A stretch of 64,000 nucleotides of DNA, from NCBI GenBank assembly GCA_037478835.1, contig JBBFLV010000005.1:1-64000 (forward strand), given 5' to 3'. Both the position numbers and the translations under genes were made by a program. Under the pieces are notes generated by a model, which searched no databases, was not told the DNA's origin, and saw only the letters and a list, made by a program, of their open reading frames with translations. The number at the start of each line of letters is the position of its first letter. The first letter of the stretch is position 1. Below are positions 51,153 through 59,593 of the stretch, in pieces. The stretch is from 630D-37 sp037478835. Its GTDB lineage: Bacteria > Chloroflexota > Anaerolineae > Anaerolineales > Villigracilaceae.

Positions 51153-52500
51153 TCAGGCCGAAGGCCAGCGACTGGAATACAAACGCGAGTGGACGGATCG
51201 CGCTCTGGAAGATCTGGCGGCTTTCGCCAACACGGACGGCGGAATCCTGCTTATCGGCATTCGGGATGACGGCGCGGTGGTCGGCGCGAAGGCCGATGAC
51301 CGAGAACTCCAGCGCCTGGCGAACCTGGTGGCCGCTCACCTGGGCATTGCGCCAAAGATCGAGGTTGTTCATCTGGAAGGGAAGCCGGTGGTCAAGATCA
51401 TTGTTGAACCCGCGGCGCATCTGGTAGCCTACGGCGGCCGTTACTTTCGCCGCGTGGGAGTTACCAACCGGGATTTCGCCCCGCAGGAGCTGGCCCGACA
51501 CATTCTGGTACGCTCCGGCCAGACCTGGGATGGACTGACGAGCGAATGGAATATCGGTGAAGTGGATGGGGATGCCATCGCCCATTTTGCCCGTCTGGCC
51601 CGCCAGCGCCTGCCCCATGTTGACCCCGCCCAACCGGAACGGGTGCTGGAAAACCTCGGCCTCGTCCACGAAGGGAAGCTCAACAACGCGGGGATTCTGC
51701 TGTTTGCCAGGCGTCCGCAACGCCTCTTTCCCCTGGCGCAGGTGCGGATCGGCATCTTCCGGGGGATCCACATCCTGGACAGCCACGATTTCCAGGGCAC
51801 CCTGTGGCAACAACTGGACGGCGCGATGGAACGCTTCCGCCAGGTCCTCAAGGTGCGCTTCGACATTCGGGTAGAAGAGCCTTCGCTGGAGGGGCTGCAG
51901 CGCCGGGATGTCTGGGAATACCCGCTGGAAGCCCTGCGCGAGGCGGTGGCGAATGCCCTCATCCACCGCGACTACACCTATCCGGCGGACATCCAGATTC
52001 GGCTGGAGGAAGACCGCCTGGAGGTGTGGAGTCCGGGCGAGCTGCCGCCCCCGCTTACGCCGCAGGCGCTCTACGGCCCGCACGCCTCTGTGCTGCGCAA
52101 TCCGCTCATTGCCCAGGCGTTTTACTTTGCCGGCATCATCGAGCGCTGGGGAAGCGGCACGACGCGCATCGTGGACCTCTGCCGGGGGCAGGACCTGCCG
52201 CAGCCGGAGTTTGCCAACTGGCAAGGGGGCGTGCGGGTGGTTTTCTTCAAAGACCCGTACACGCCGGAGCGCTTGCGGGCCATGGGCCTGAACGAACGGC
52301 AGATAAAGGCGGTGATGTATGTGAAAGAGAAAGGCAGTATCACGAACCAGGAATACCAGGCCCTGGCGGGAGTGAGCAAGCGCACTGCATCGGACGATCT
52401 AACCAATCTCGTCCAGAAGGGCATTTTGATCAAGACGGGTGGGCAGAGGGGGCGTGGAACCGCTTATAGGGCAATAATTGGGCGAATTGGGCAAGAATAG
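51139..52500 (+). CDS. AlbA_2/Schlafen-like and RecG-C-like regulator within the hsd locus
   Basis: 453 aa. The N-terminal AlbA_2 (Schlafen AAA_4-like) domain is EGQRLEYKREW, DLAAFANTDGGILLIGIRDDG, followed by RYFRRVGVTNRD. The middle/C-terminal ATPase-like part has REAVANALIHRDYT and GIIERWGSGTTRIVDLC. It ends in a winged helix (MGLNERQIKAVMYVKEKGSITNQEYQALAGVSKRTASDDL). Proteins of this architecture are annotated as transcriptional regulators or RecG-like proteins. It sits between hsdM and hsdS and overlaps hsdM by 14 bp, so it belongs to the operon. It may control hsd expression or act as an extra defence factor. Confidence 0.85.
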   Translation: MPTFDQAEGQRLEYKREWTDRALEDLAAFANTDGGILLIGIRDDGAVVGAKADDRELQRLANLVAAHLGIAPKIEVVHLEGKPVVKIIVEPAAHLVAYGGRYFRRVGVTNRDFAPQELARHILVRSGQTWDGLTSEWNIGEVDGDAIAHFARLARQRLPHVDPAQPERVLENLGLVHEGKLNNAGILLFARRPQRLFPLAQVRIGIFRGIHILDSHDFQGTLWQQLDGAMERFRQVLKVRFDIRVEEPSLEGLQRRDVWEYPLEALREAVANALIHRDYTYPADIQIRLEEDRLEVWSPGELPPPLTPQALYGPHASVLRNPLIAQAFYFAGIIERWGSGTTRIVDLCRGQDLPQPEFANWQGGVRVVFFKDPYTPERLRAMGLNERQIKAVMYVKEKGSITNQEYQALAGVSKRTASDDLTNLVQKGILIKTGGQRGRGTAYRAIIGRIGQE

Positions 52501-52621
52501 GGCACGAATTGGGCAAAAAAGCCGGAGTTATTGGACATGTATCAGATGTGCAACCTTCAAGCCGCATCAAAGGCGCAAAAGGCGCTGTCAATGAAGTAGA
52601 CGAGTTTGAGAGGAAAGTGCC

Positions 52622-54450
52622 ATGCTCGAAGCTCAAAACGTAAACGTTCCGAATAACTCAGAATTGCCCGCCGGCTACCGCCTGACCGAACTCGGCCCCC
52701 TGCCGGAGGAGTGGCGGGTGGTGCGGTTGGGGGAGGTGTTTGAGATCACGCAGGGCAAATCCTTATCAACGAAACGCAATCAGGGAGTTCGTCCGCGTCC
52801 CTTTCTACGCACATCCAATGTTTACTGGGGATATTTGGATTTATCCAAATTGGATGTGATGGACTTTACCGAAGAAGAAGAGAAGAAGTTTGCCTTGCAG
52901 TACGGGGATCTTTTAGTTTGTGAGGGAGGGGATGTTGGTCGAACAGCGATGTGGGAAGAGCAAATGCAACAGGTCTATTTTCAAAACCATCTCCATCGCT
53001 TGCGAGCCAGAGACAATAGTGTGGCCCCTGCTTTTGTAATGTATTGGATGCAAACTGCTTTCACTCTGCTTAACCTCTATTCTGGCACGAGCAACAAAAC
53101 CACCATTCCTAACCTGTCTCAAGGGAGATTGGCAGCCTTTCCCATCCCCCTCCCGCCCCTCGCCGAGCAGCGGGCCATTGCCCACGTGCTACGGACGGTC
53201 CAAGAAGCGAAGGAGGCCACGGCGCGGGTCATCGCCGCGGCGCGCGAGTTGAAAAAGAGCCTGATGCGGCACCTGTTCACCTACGGCCCCGTCCCCGCCG
53301 ACCAGACCGACCAGATGCCCCTGCAAGATACCGAAATCGGCCCGATCCCGGCGCATTGGCGGGTGGTGAGGTTGGGGGAGGTGGGAGAAATTGTGACGGG
53401 GAAAACACCACCAACCTCAAATGACGAATATTGGGATGGGACGATTCCATTCATCACCCCGGTTGATTTAGAGGGTAAACCTATTGTACGCGCATTAAGA
53501 ACAATCTCTAAAAAAGGCCTTACAAAAACCAAGGCCCTGAGCCGAAGTAGTGTACTCGTAAGCTGCATCGGTTACATTGGGAAAACCGGCCTTGTTGATA
53601 CAGACCTTGCAGCCACTAATCAGCAGATAAACGCCATTATTCCACACGAAGAGATTGCGTCAAGTTTTTATCTTCTGTATGTACTCACTTACCTAGCACC
53701 CAACCTCGCAGCAAGAGCTCGAATGACTACAGTGCCTATTTTGAGCAAAGCAGGACTCTCAGTCTTCCCCATCCCCCTCCCGCCCCTCGCCGAACAGCGC
53801 GAAATCGCCCGCATCCTGCAGGCGGTGGATGAGAAAATCCGCGCCGAAGAGACGCGCCAGGCGGCGCTGGAGGGGTTGTTTCGGTCGCTGTTGCATCACC
53901 TGATGACGGCTAAGATCCGCCTGCCGCGGGAGTTTGTAAGGGCGAAAGATTTTTCGCCCTTACACAGCGCTGATCCCCCACACGGCCCTGAGTCCCCACA
54001 CAGCGCCGAGCCCTCACACAGCCCTGAGTCCCCACACAGCGCTGAGCCCTCACACAGCCCTGAGTTCCCACACGGCGCTGAGCCCTCACACAGNNNNNNN
54101 NNNNNNNNNNNNNNNNNNNNNNNNNNNNNNNNNNNNNNNNNNNNNNNNNNNNNNNNNNNNNNNNNNNNNNNNNNNNNNNNNNNNNNNNNNNNNGCGCTGA
54201 GCCCTCACACAGCCCTGAGTTCCCACACGGCGCTGAGCCCTCACACAGTGCTGATCCCCCACACAGCGCTGAGCCTTCACACAGCCCTGAGTCCCCACAC
54301 AGCGCTGAGTCCCCACACAGCGCTGAGCCCCCACACAGCGCTGAGCCCCCACACGGCCCTGAGCCATCACAAAGCGCTGAGCCCTCACACAGCGCTGAGC
54401 CCTCACACAGCGCTGAGCCCTCACACAGCGCTGAGCCTACCCAGGGATGA
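52622..54450 (+). CDS. hsdS: type I specificity subunit HsdS with a hexapeptide-repeat tail, interrupted by a scaffold gap
   Basis: DNA-recognition subunit. Two target-recognition domains (about 20-180 and 235-400) alternate with conserved coiled-coil segments: PLPEEWRVVRLGEV / PIPAHWRVVRLGEV and IPLPPLAEQRAIAHVL / IPLPPLAEQREIARIL. The target domains are AT-richer than the rest, as is usual for exchanged parts. After KIRLPREF the protein runs through a REP palindrome and into repeats of HSAEPS/HSPESP until the stop at 54448-54450. The 100 Ns are a placeholder: read literally they shift the frame and run on to 54481. A true gap of 18k-1 bases keeps both frame and repeat phase. Confidence 0.85.
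53935..53964. repeat. REP-type palindrome at the end of the hsdS core
   Basis: A 13-bp perfect inverted repeat with a 4-nt loop. The left arm is TGTAAGGGCGAAA and the right arm TTTCGCCCTTACA. It begins GTAA/ends TTAC, a one-base variant of the GTAG..CTAC form. It encodes VRAKDFSPLH and is followed directly by the 18-bp array. A near copy lies inside the RAYT gene 780 bp downstream. Confidence 0.8.
53963..54441 (+). repeat. 18-bp tandem array encoding hexapeptides (HSAEPS/HSPESP)
   Basis: Seven full units before the gap (53963-54088) and thirteen after it (54208-54441), plus partial units at the gap edges. Two main unit forms, CACAGCGCTGAGCCCTCA and CACAGCCCTGAGTCCCCA, alternate with point variants. 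Each unit carries the palindrome CAGCGCTG or a relative. Because the unit is a multiple of three, copy-number change alters tail length without shifting the frame. Confidence 0.92.
54094..54193. other. assembly gap of 100 N inside the tandem array
   Basis: Exactly 100 unresolved bases, the usual scaffold placeholder. Repeat phase on the two sides predicts a true length of 18k-1 (17, 35, 53 and so on). Confidence 0.97.
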
Positions 54451-54461
54451 GGAGATCGCCG

Positions 54462-55109
54462 ATGACCCGCTACGATCCTGACCGTCACCACCGTCGCTCG
54501 ATCCGGCTGAAAGGGTACGATTACACCCAGCCAGGCGCCTATTTCATCACCATCTGCGCGCACCAACGGGCACATTTGTTTGGTCGCGTGGTGGATGGGG
54601 AGATGGTGTTGAGTGCGTTGGGGAAAATTGCCCGCCAATGTTGGTTGGCCATTCCCGACCATTTTCCCCAGGCGCGGTTGGATGAATTTGTCATCATGCC
54701 CAATCATGTGCATGGGATCGTTTGGATTGTGAATAATGTGGGGACCAGAAATTTTTCGCCCCCACCATCGCCCGATCAACGCCCCCGTGGTACATCTAAA
54801 ACCGTCGGTTCTATCGTGCGCGGGTTCAAAATCGGTGTGACCAAATGGGCACGGCAACATACCGATGTGTACACCGTCTGGCAACGCAATTATTACGAAC
54901 ACATCATCCGCGATGATCGCGCCTTGTACGCCATCCGCCAATATATCCGCGATAACCCCTTGCGCTGGCACCTAGACCGCTACAACCCGGATGTCACCGA
55001 GCCTGATCCCTTGGCTCGTAACATCTGGCGCATGCTGAACGCAGACAATTCTTCAGGAATCTCGGGTACAGGCGACTCGCCGAGTCACCCCAAGCAGGAG
55101 GAAAAATGA
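54462..55109 (+). CDS. REP-associated tyrosine transposase (RAYT)
   Basis: 215 aa Y1-type HUH transposase-like protein. The metal site is PNHVHGIV (His-x-His near residue 85). The nucleophile Tyr is probably in RDDRALYAIRQYIRDNPLRWH, and the N-terminal SIRLKGYDYTQPGAYFITICAHQR is typical of the family. Codons 93-102 carry a REP-like palindrome. The start at ATG 54462 has GAGGAG at 54449-54454 as ribosome site; ATG 54447 overlaps the hsdS stop. It lies between hsdS and hsdR and overlaps hsdR by four bases, so it is cotranscribed. RAYTs act on REP palindromes; the nearby one is the natural partner. Confidence 0.88.
   Translation: MTRYDPDRHHRRSIRLKGYDYTQPGAYFITICAHQRAHLFGRVVDGEMVLSALGKIARQCWLAIPDHFPQARLDEFVIMPNHVHGIVWIVNNVGTRNFSPPPSPDQRPRGTSKTVGSIVRGFKIGVTKWARQHTDVYTVWQRNYYEHIIRDDRALYAIRQYIRDNPLRWHLDRYNPDVTEPDPLARNIWRMLNADNSSGISGTGDSPSHPKQEEK
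54738..54765. repeat. REP-like palindrome inside the RAYT gene
   Basis: 28 nt with arms bounded by GTGGGG and CCCCAC around AAATTTTTCG. It matches a symmetric GGGGCGAAA..TTTCGCCCC palindrome except at three left-arm bases, and resembles the 53935 unit. It encodes NVGTRNFSPPP. Confidence 0.6.
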
Positions 55110-58030
55110 GGACCTTCACCAGCGAACGCCTCATCGTACAGAACCCCTTTATCCGCTACGCTCAGGAGGCCGGCTGGACTTATCTTTCGCCCAATGAGGC
55201 CTTACGCCTGCGCGGCGGGGAAGGCAGCCCGGTGCTGCGCGCCGTGTTGGTGGGGACGCATGGTTATGCGCCCTTACTGCAGCGCCTCAACCCCGGCGTG
55301 GTGGACTCGGTTGCCAAAGCCGAGGAGGTCATCGGTCGCCTGCTACGCGTGCGGCCGGATATCGAGGGCAACCTGGAAGCCTGGGAGTACCTCAAGGGCC
55401 TGAAAACCGTCTTTGTCGAAGCCGAGCGCCGCGAAAAGAACCTCCGCCTGCTCGACCTGACGCGCCCGGAAGCCAACACCTTCCACGTCACCGACGAGTT
55501 CTCCTTCAGCAACGGGCGCTTCCGCATCCGCGCCGACGTAGTGTTTCTGGTGAACGGCATTCCGGTCATCATCGTGGAGACCAAGGCCGCCACCCGCCTC
55601 GAAGGCATTGCCGAGGCGCTGGATCAGGTCCGCCGCTACCACGCCGAAGCCCCTGAACTGATGGTGCAGGCGCAGATCTTCACCCTCACTAACCTGATCC
55701 TGTTCTTCTATGGCCCCACCTGGAACATCTCGCGCAAGGTGCTCTTCAACTGGAAAGACGAACAGGCAGGCGACTTTGAGACGTTGGTCAAGACCTTCCT
55801 TGCACCGCGTCGCGTGTTGCGCGTACTCGGCGATTACATCCTCTTCGTGCGTAAGGATGGCGAGCTGACCAAAGCCGTGCTACGCCCGCACCAGATGCGC
55901 GCCGTCGAAAAGGTGCTGGCGCGATCGAGGGACCCCGAAAATCGCCGCGGCCTGATCTGGCATACGCAAGGTTCCGGCAAGACCTACACCATGATCACCG
56001 TCGCCAAGGGGCTGCTGGAAGACCCGCGCTTCCACAACCCCACCGTGCTGCTGATCGTGGACCGCAACGAACTCCAGCAGCAGCTCTTCCAAAACCTGGA
56101 AGCCGTTGGCCTAGGCCATGTGCATGTTGCCGAGAGCAAAGCGCACCTGCGGCGCTTGCTGCGCCAAGATACCCGTGGGCTGATCGTTTCCATGATCCAC
56201 AAATTCGACGATGCCGATGCCAACTTGAACACCCGCGCCAACATCTTTGTGCTGATTGATGAAGCCCATCGCACCACCGGCGGCGACCTGGGCAATTACC
56301 TGATGGGTGCGCTGCCGAATGCCACCTTCATCGGATTCACCGGCACCCCCATTGATCGCACCACGTATGGCAAAGGTACCTTCAAGGTCTTTGGCAGCAG
56401 CGATCCCGGCGGCTATCTCGACAAGTACTCCATTCGTGAGTCCATCGAAGATGGCACCACCGTGCCGTTGCACTACCAGATGGCCCCTAACGACCTGATC
56501 GTGGATCGCGAGACGATGGAGCGCGAGTTCTGGGCGACGGCGGAACTGGAGGGCGTGGCCGATGTGGAAGAACTCAACCGCGTGCTGGATCGCGCCGTCA
56601 CCCTGCGCAACATGCTCAAAAATCCCGATCGCGTGGCGCGCATCGCCGCTTTCGTCGCCCGCCACTTCCGGGAGTTCATCCAGCCGATGGGTTACAAGGC
56701 CTTCCTGGTGGCAGTAGACCGCGAGGCGTGCGGCCTTTACAAAGAAGCGCTTGATCGTCACCTGCCATCCGAATTCAGTCAGGTGGTGATCAGTCGCGGG
56801 CACAACGACCCGCCTAAGCTCAAGCGCTACCACCTGAGCGACGAGGAAGAGGCCGCCATTCGCAAGGCCTTTCGCAAACCGGATGAGCCACCTTACATTC
56901 TCATCGTCACCGAGAAGCTGCTCACCGGTTACGACGCGCCCATTCTGTATTGTATGTACCTGGACAAGCCGATGCGCGACCATGTGCTACTTCAGGCCAT
57001 CGCCCGCGTCAACCGCCCGTATGAAGATGGTACAGGCCGCCGCAAGACCAACGGCCTGATCTTGGACTTCGTAGGCATCTTTGACAACCTGGAGCGCGCC
57101 TTGGCCTTCGATTCTCAAGACGTGGAAGGGGTAATCGAAGGGCTGGAAGTATTGCAGGAGCATTTTGACCGCCTGATGAGCCAAGCCCGCGCCGAATACC
57201 TGCCCATCACCCAGGGGCCGACCGCCGACAAGGCCGCCGAGGCCGCTTTGCTCCATTTTCGCGATAAGGAAACTCGCGAGGCTTTCTACCGCTTCTTCCG
57301 CGAACTGGAAGAAACATATGAGATACTTTCTCCAGATCCCTTCCTGCGGCCCTATCTGGAGGACTACCGGCGCCTGGTGGAGCTGTACCGCCTCTTGCGC
57401 AGCGCCTACGAGCCGCATGTGCCGGTGGACAAATCCTTCTTGCGCAAGACTGCCGAAATCGTTCAGCAGCACACCACCACCCAGGCTGTGCATGAACCGG
57501 GCGCCACCTACGAGATCGGTGCGGCGGCGCTGCTGGCTCTGATCCAGGAGGACAAGCCGGAGACGGTCAAGGTCTTCAACCTGCTGAGCGAGCTGCAGCG
57601 CTTGGTGGAAGAAAAGGGGAGCGAACAGCCCCATCTCATTCCCATCGGTGAACGGGCGGAAGCCATTCGCCGGGCATTCGAAGAGCGCCAGATCGAAAGT
57701 CAACGAGCGCTGATCGAACTGGAAGGCCTGGTGCGGCGCCTGCAAGAGGCCGAGGAACAGCGCCGTAACAGCGATCTTTCGCCACAAGCCTTTGCCGTGG
57801 CCTGGTGGGCGCGGGTGCAGAAGGGGATGAGTGGAGAAAATGCCGAGCGCTTAGCTGCAGCGGTAGAGCCGATTTTCCGGCAATTCCCTCATTGGATGCT
57901 CAGCAGTCACCAGGAGCGGGAACTGCGCCAGGCGCTCTACAAGGTCTTGATCGATGCCGGTGTGCGACAACAAGAGGTCGTCCCATGGGCTGATGAAATA
58001 CTCATCTTGCTACGAAGGGCTATTCCATGA
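55106..58030 (+). CDS. hsdR: type I restriction endonuclease subunit HsdR
   Basis: 974 aa motor-nuclease. The PD-(D/E)xK nuclease is in the N-terminal domain (RIRADVVFLVNGIPVIIVETKAA near residue 150). The helicase part has Walker A HTQGSGKTYT near 290, DEAHR near 390, FIGFTGTPID, and late motifs ILIVTEKLLTGYDAP and IARVNRPY. A helical C-terminus contacts the HsdM/HsdS core. It overlaps the RAYT gene by four bases upstream and the small metallopeptidase by four downstream. Confidence 0.95.
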   Translation: MRTFTSERLIVQNPFIRYAQEAGWTYLSPNEALRLRGGEGSPVLRAVLVGTHGYAPLLQRLNPGVVDSVAKAEEVIGRLLRVRPDIEGNLEAWEYLKGLKTVFVEAERREKNLRLLDLTRPEANTFHVTDEFSFSNGRFRIRADVVFLVNGIPVIIVETKAATRLEGIAEALDQVRRYHAEAPELMVQAQIFTLTNLILFFYGPTWNISRKVLFNWKDEQAGDFETLVKTFLAPRRVLRVLGDYILFVRKDGELTKAVLRPHQMRAVEKVLARSRDPENRRGLIWHTQGSGKTYTMITVAKGLLEDPRFHNPTVLLIVDRNELQQQLFQNLEAVGLGHVHVAESKAHLRRLLRQDTRGLIVSMIHKFDDADANLNTRANIFVLIDEAHRTTGGDLGNYLMGALPNATFIGFTGTPIDRTTYGKGTFKVFGSSDPGGYLDKYSIRESIEDGTTVPLHYQMAPNDLIVDRETMEREFWATAELEGVADVEELNRVLDRAVTLRNMLKNPDRVARIAAFVARHFREFIQPMGYKAFLVAVDREACGLYKEALDRHLPSEFSQVVISRGHNDPPKLKRYHLSDEEEAAIRKAFRKPDEPPYILIVTEKLLTGYDAPILYCMYLDKPMRDHVLLQAIARVNRPYEDGTGRRKTNGLILDFVGIFDNLERALAFDSQDVEGVIEGLEVLQEHFDRLMSQARAEYLPITQGPTADKAAEAALLHFRDKETREAFYRFFRELEETYEILSPDPFLRPYLEDYRRLVELYRLLRSAYEPHVPVDKSFLRKTAEIVQQHTTTQAVHEPGATYEIGAAALLALIQEDKPETVKVFNLLSELQRLVEEKGSEQPHLIPIGERAEAIRRAFEERQIESQRALIELEGLVRRLQEAEEQRRNSDLSPQAFAVAWWARVQKGMSGENAERLAAAVEPIFRQFPHWMLSSHQERELRQALYKVLIDAGVRQQEVVPWADEILILLRRAIP

Positions 58031-58338
58031 GGTCATCGCCGCTTGCTGAATCGATTACTCGCGATCTGTTGATTGCCGAAACTCGCACCTGGGCACGACG
58101 TATTGGGGTGGAGGATCGCATTCTCGAAATTCGAGTGCGACCGATGAAACGCAAGTGGGCCAGTTGTTCATCCCGTGGGCGACTCACCTTCAACACGGAA
58201 TTGCTACGGATGCCGGCCGACTTTCGCGCCACAGTGATTGTGCATGAGTTGTTGCATTTGAAGATTCCTAACCACGGGCCGCTATTTCGCACGCTGCAAA
58301 AAGCCTTTTTACAACGTTACGGCATTCACAAGACGTAA
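58027..58338 (+). CDS. YgjP-like (DUF45) zinc metallopeptidase
   Basis: 103 aa. RPMKRKWASCSSRGRLTFNTELLRMP then VIVHELLHLKIPNHGPLF is the metallopeptidase core of the DUF45/YgjP family, with zinc ligands in HELLH and the following His. It often lies beside hsdR in type I loci; a role in processing or regulating the restriction subunit has been suggested for such neighbours but is not shown here. The start overlaps the hsdR stop by four bases. Confidence 0.85.
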   Translation: MRSSPLAESITRDLLIAETRTWARRIGVEDRILEIRVRPMKRKWASCSSRGRLTFNTELLRMPADFRATVIVHELLHLKIPNHGPLFRTLQKAFLQRYGIHKT

Positions 58339-58771
58339 ACCGTCCTGGACGGAATAGGCTGAGTGCGCTTTTGCCAAAATGACTTGCCTTGTCTGGAAGA
58401 ATCCTTTTTGGTGACCTGTCTTGTTGTGTGATCGAGGGTCAACCATAGTCTTATTGGGCTACCCTTTTGTGGCTATATTGCGTAGAAATCAATTAATTTT
58501 GTTTTATAAAATTAAATAAATCACATAAAATATGAGTATCCCTACCTGTTTTGGTGTAAATGTGCTAGAATATTTCACATAACTCATGACGCGAAATTCT
58601 GCTCAGCAGTCAGTGCGGCTGAACATCCGATAGCAAAAATGATAAGCCATGTTGTTTGGGGGCTCTTTTGCACAATAGACGATATAGAAGCGAGCTTTCA
58701 TCTCAACCTTTTCTTCGGCGACAGCATAGACGATCCCCTTCCATTTACTGTTTCATGAAAGGAGGTTCCCC
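58339..58771. other. AT-rich intergenic stretch
   Basis: About 430 bp. It holds A/T-rich tracts near 58495-58560 and ends with the strong ribosome site AAAGGAGGTT of the next gene. No gene, RNA or clear promoter pair was recognised. Confidence 0.45.
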
Positions 58772-59572
58772 ATGAAAATCGTCCATCTCGTTCTCTCATT
58801 TTTTCTTCTGGCCTTGCTGGCCTGTTCCTTGCCGATCCTGGCCACCACGCCCTCGGCGCCAAATCAGCCTAGCGCGCCTTCCGGCCAAACCGTTGCTACG
58901 GCACCCCCGACTCTTGCTCCAACTGTCACGGCTACAAATACCCCCAGTGCTCCGGCCGGCGAGTGCTACAACCCCTATTATCCGGTGCTCGCCGGTGCAA
59001 GGTGGGAATACCAGATGAGCGGTGCCAGTAGTGATACCTTCACGTCTTCGATTTTGGATGTGCGCGAGAATGGATTCGAGGAACAACTGGCCTTCCGCGT
59101 TGGGACCGTTGTACGTCGGAGTTGGGAGTGTCGGCAAGGAGACCTGATCAGCCTGACGCCGTCTGCATTGGCTTCTGTCAGCGTGCCCGGTATGGAGATG
59201 AATTTCACCGTTGAATCGAACAGCGGCATCACCTTGCCTGCCGATCCCAAACCTGGGCAAGAGTGGACGCAAAATGTAGTTTACGCTGGCACGGCGAACG
59301 CCGGTGGCATGAATTTTGAAGTCCGCGGGGAACTGACACTTTCCTGCCGGGCCGTTGGCATGGAAAGGGTGAGTGTGCAGGCCGGGAATTTCGATGCTCT
59401 GCGGGTAGATTGTGCCACCAAATTGGATATCTCGCTCTCGGGCAGCGCGGCCTTTTCGCTCAACGAGAATGGCTCCTCTTGGTATGCGCCGGGTGTGGGA
59501 TTGGTTAAGTCGAGCGGCAACAGCAATGCAGGGCCGAGCGAGCTCGTGTTGCTTTCCTATAGCATTCCCTAG
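58772..59572 (+). CDS. lipoprotein of unknown function
   Basis: 266 aa. The signal peptide has lipobox LLAC (Cys 18), then a Ser/Pro/Thr-rich linker to about residue 60. The rest is a beta-rich domain starting CYNPYYPVLAGARWEYQMSG, containing FAVEVRGELTLSCRAVG-like repeats, and ending YAPGVGLVKSSG. The last motif is common in surface lipoproteins that report solute or wall state. I do not recognise a named family. Confidence 0.75.
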   Translation: MKIVHLVLSFFLLALLACSLPILATTPSAPNQPSAPSGQTVATAPPTLAPTVTATNTPSAPAGECYNPYYPVLAGARWEYQMSGASSDTFTSSILDVRENGFEEQLAFRVGTVVRRSWECRQGDLISLTPSALASVSVPGMEMNFTVESNSGITLPADPKPGQEWTQNVVYAGTANAGGMNFEVRGELTLSCRAVGMERVSVQAGNFDALRVDCATKLDISLSGSAAFSLNENGSSWYAPGVGLVKSSGNSNAGPSELVLLSYSIP

Positions 59573-59574
59573 GG

Positions 59575-59590
59575 CAAACGCCGGCGTTTG
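59575..59590. terminator. palindrome between convergent genes
   Basis: CAAACGCCGGCGTTTG is a perfect 16-bp palindrome between the lipoprotein stop and the convergent DUF2298 stop. It may act as a two-way terminator, but no T run follows. Confidence 0.35.
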
Positions 59591-59593
59591 TTC

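Noticed and set aside
51121..52224. 367-codon minus-strand open frame inside the AlbA_2 gene
   Set aside because: Shadow frame of a GC-rich gene. The plus-strand product has recognised domains throughout.
53963..54441. CRISPR array
   Set aside because: Units are 18 bp, directly adjacent without spacers and in frame with hsdS. This is a coding tandem repeat.
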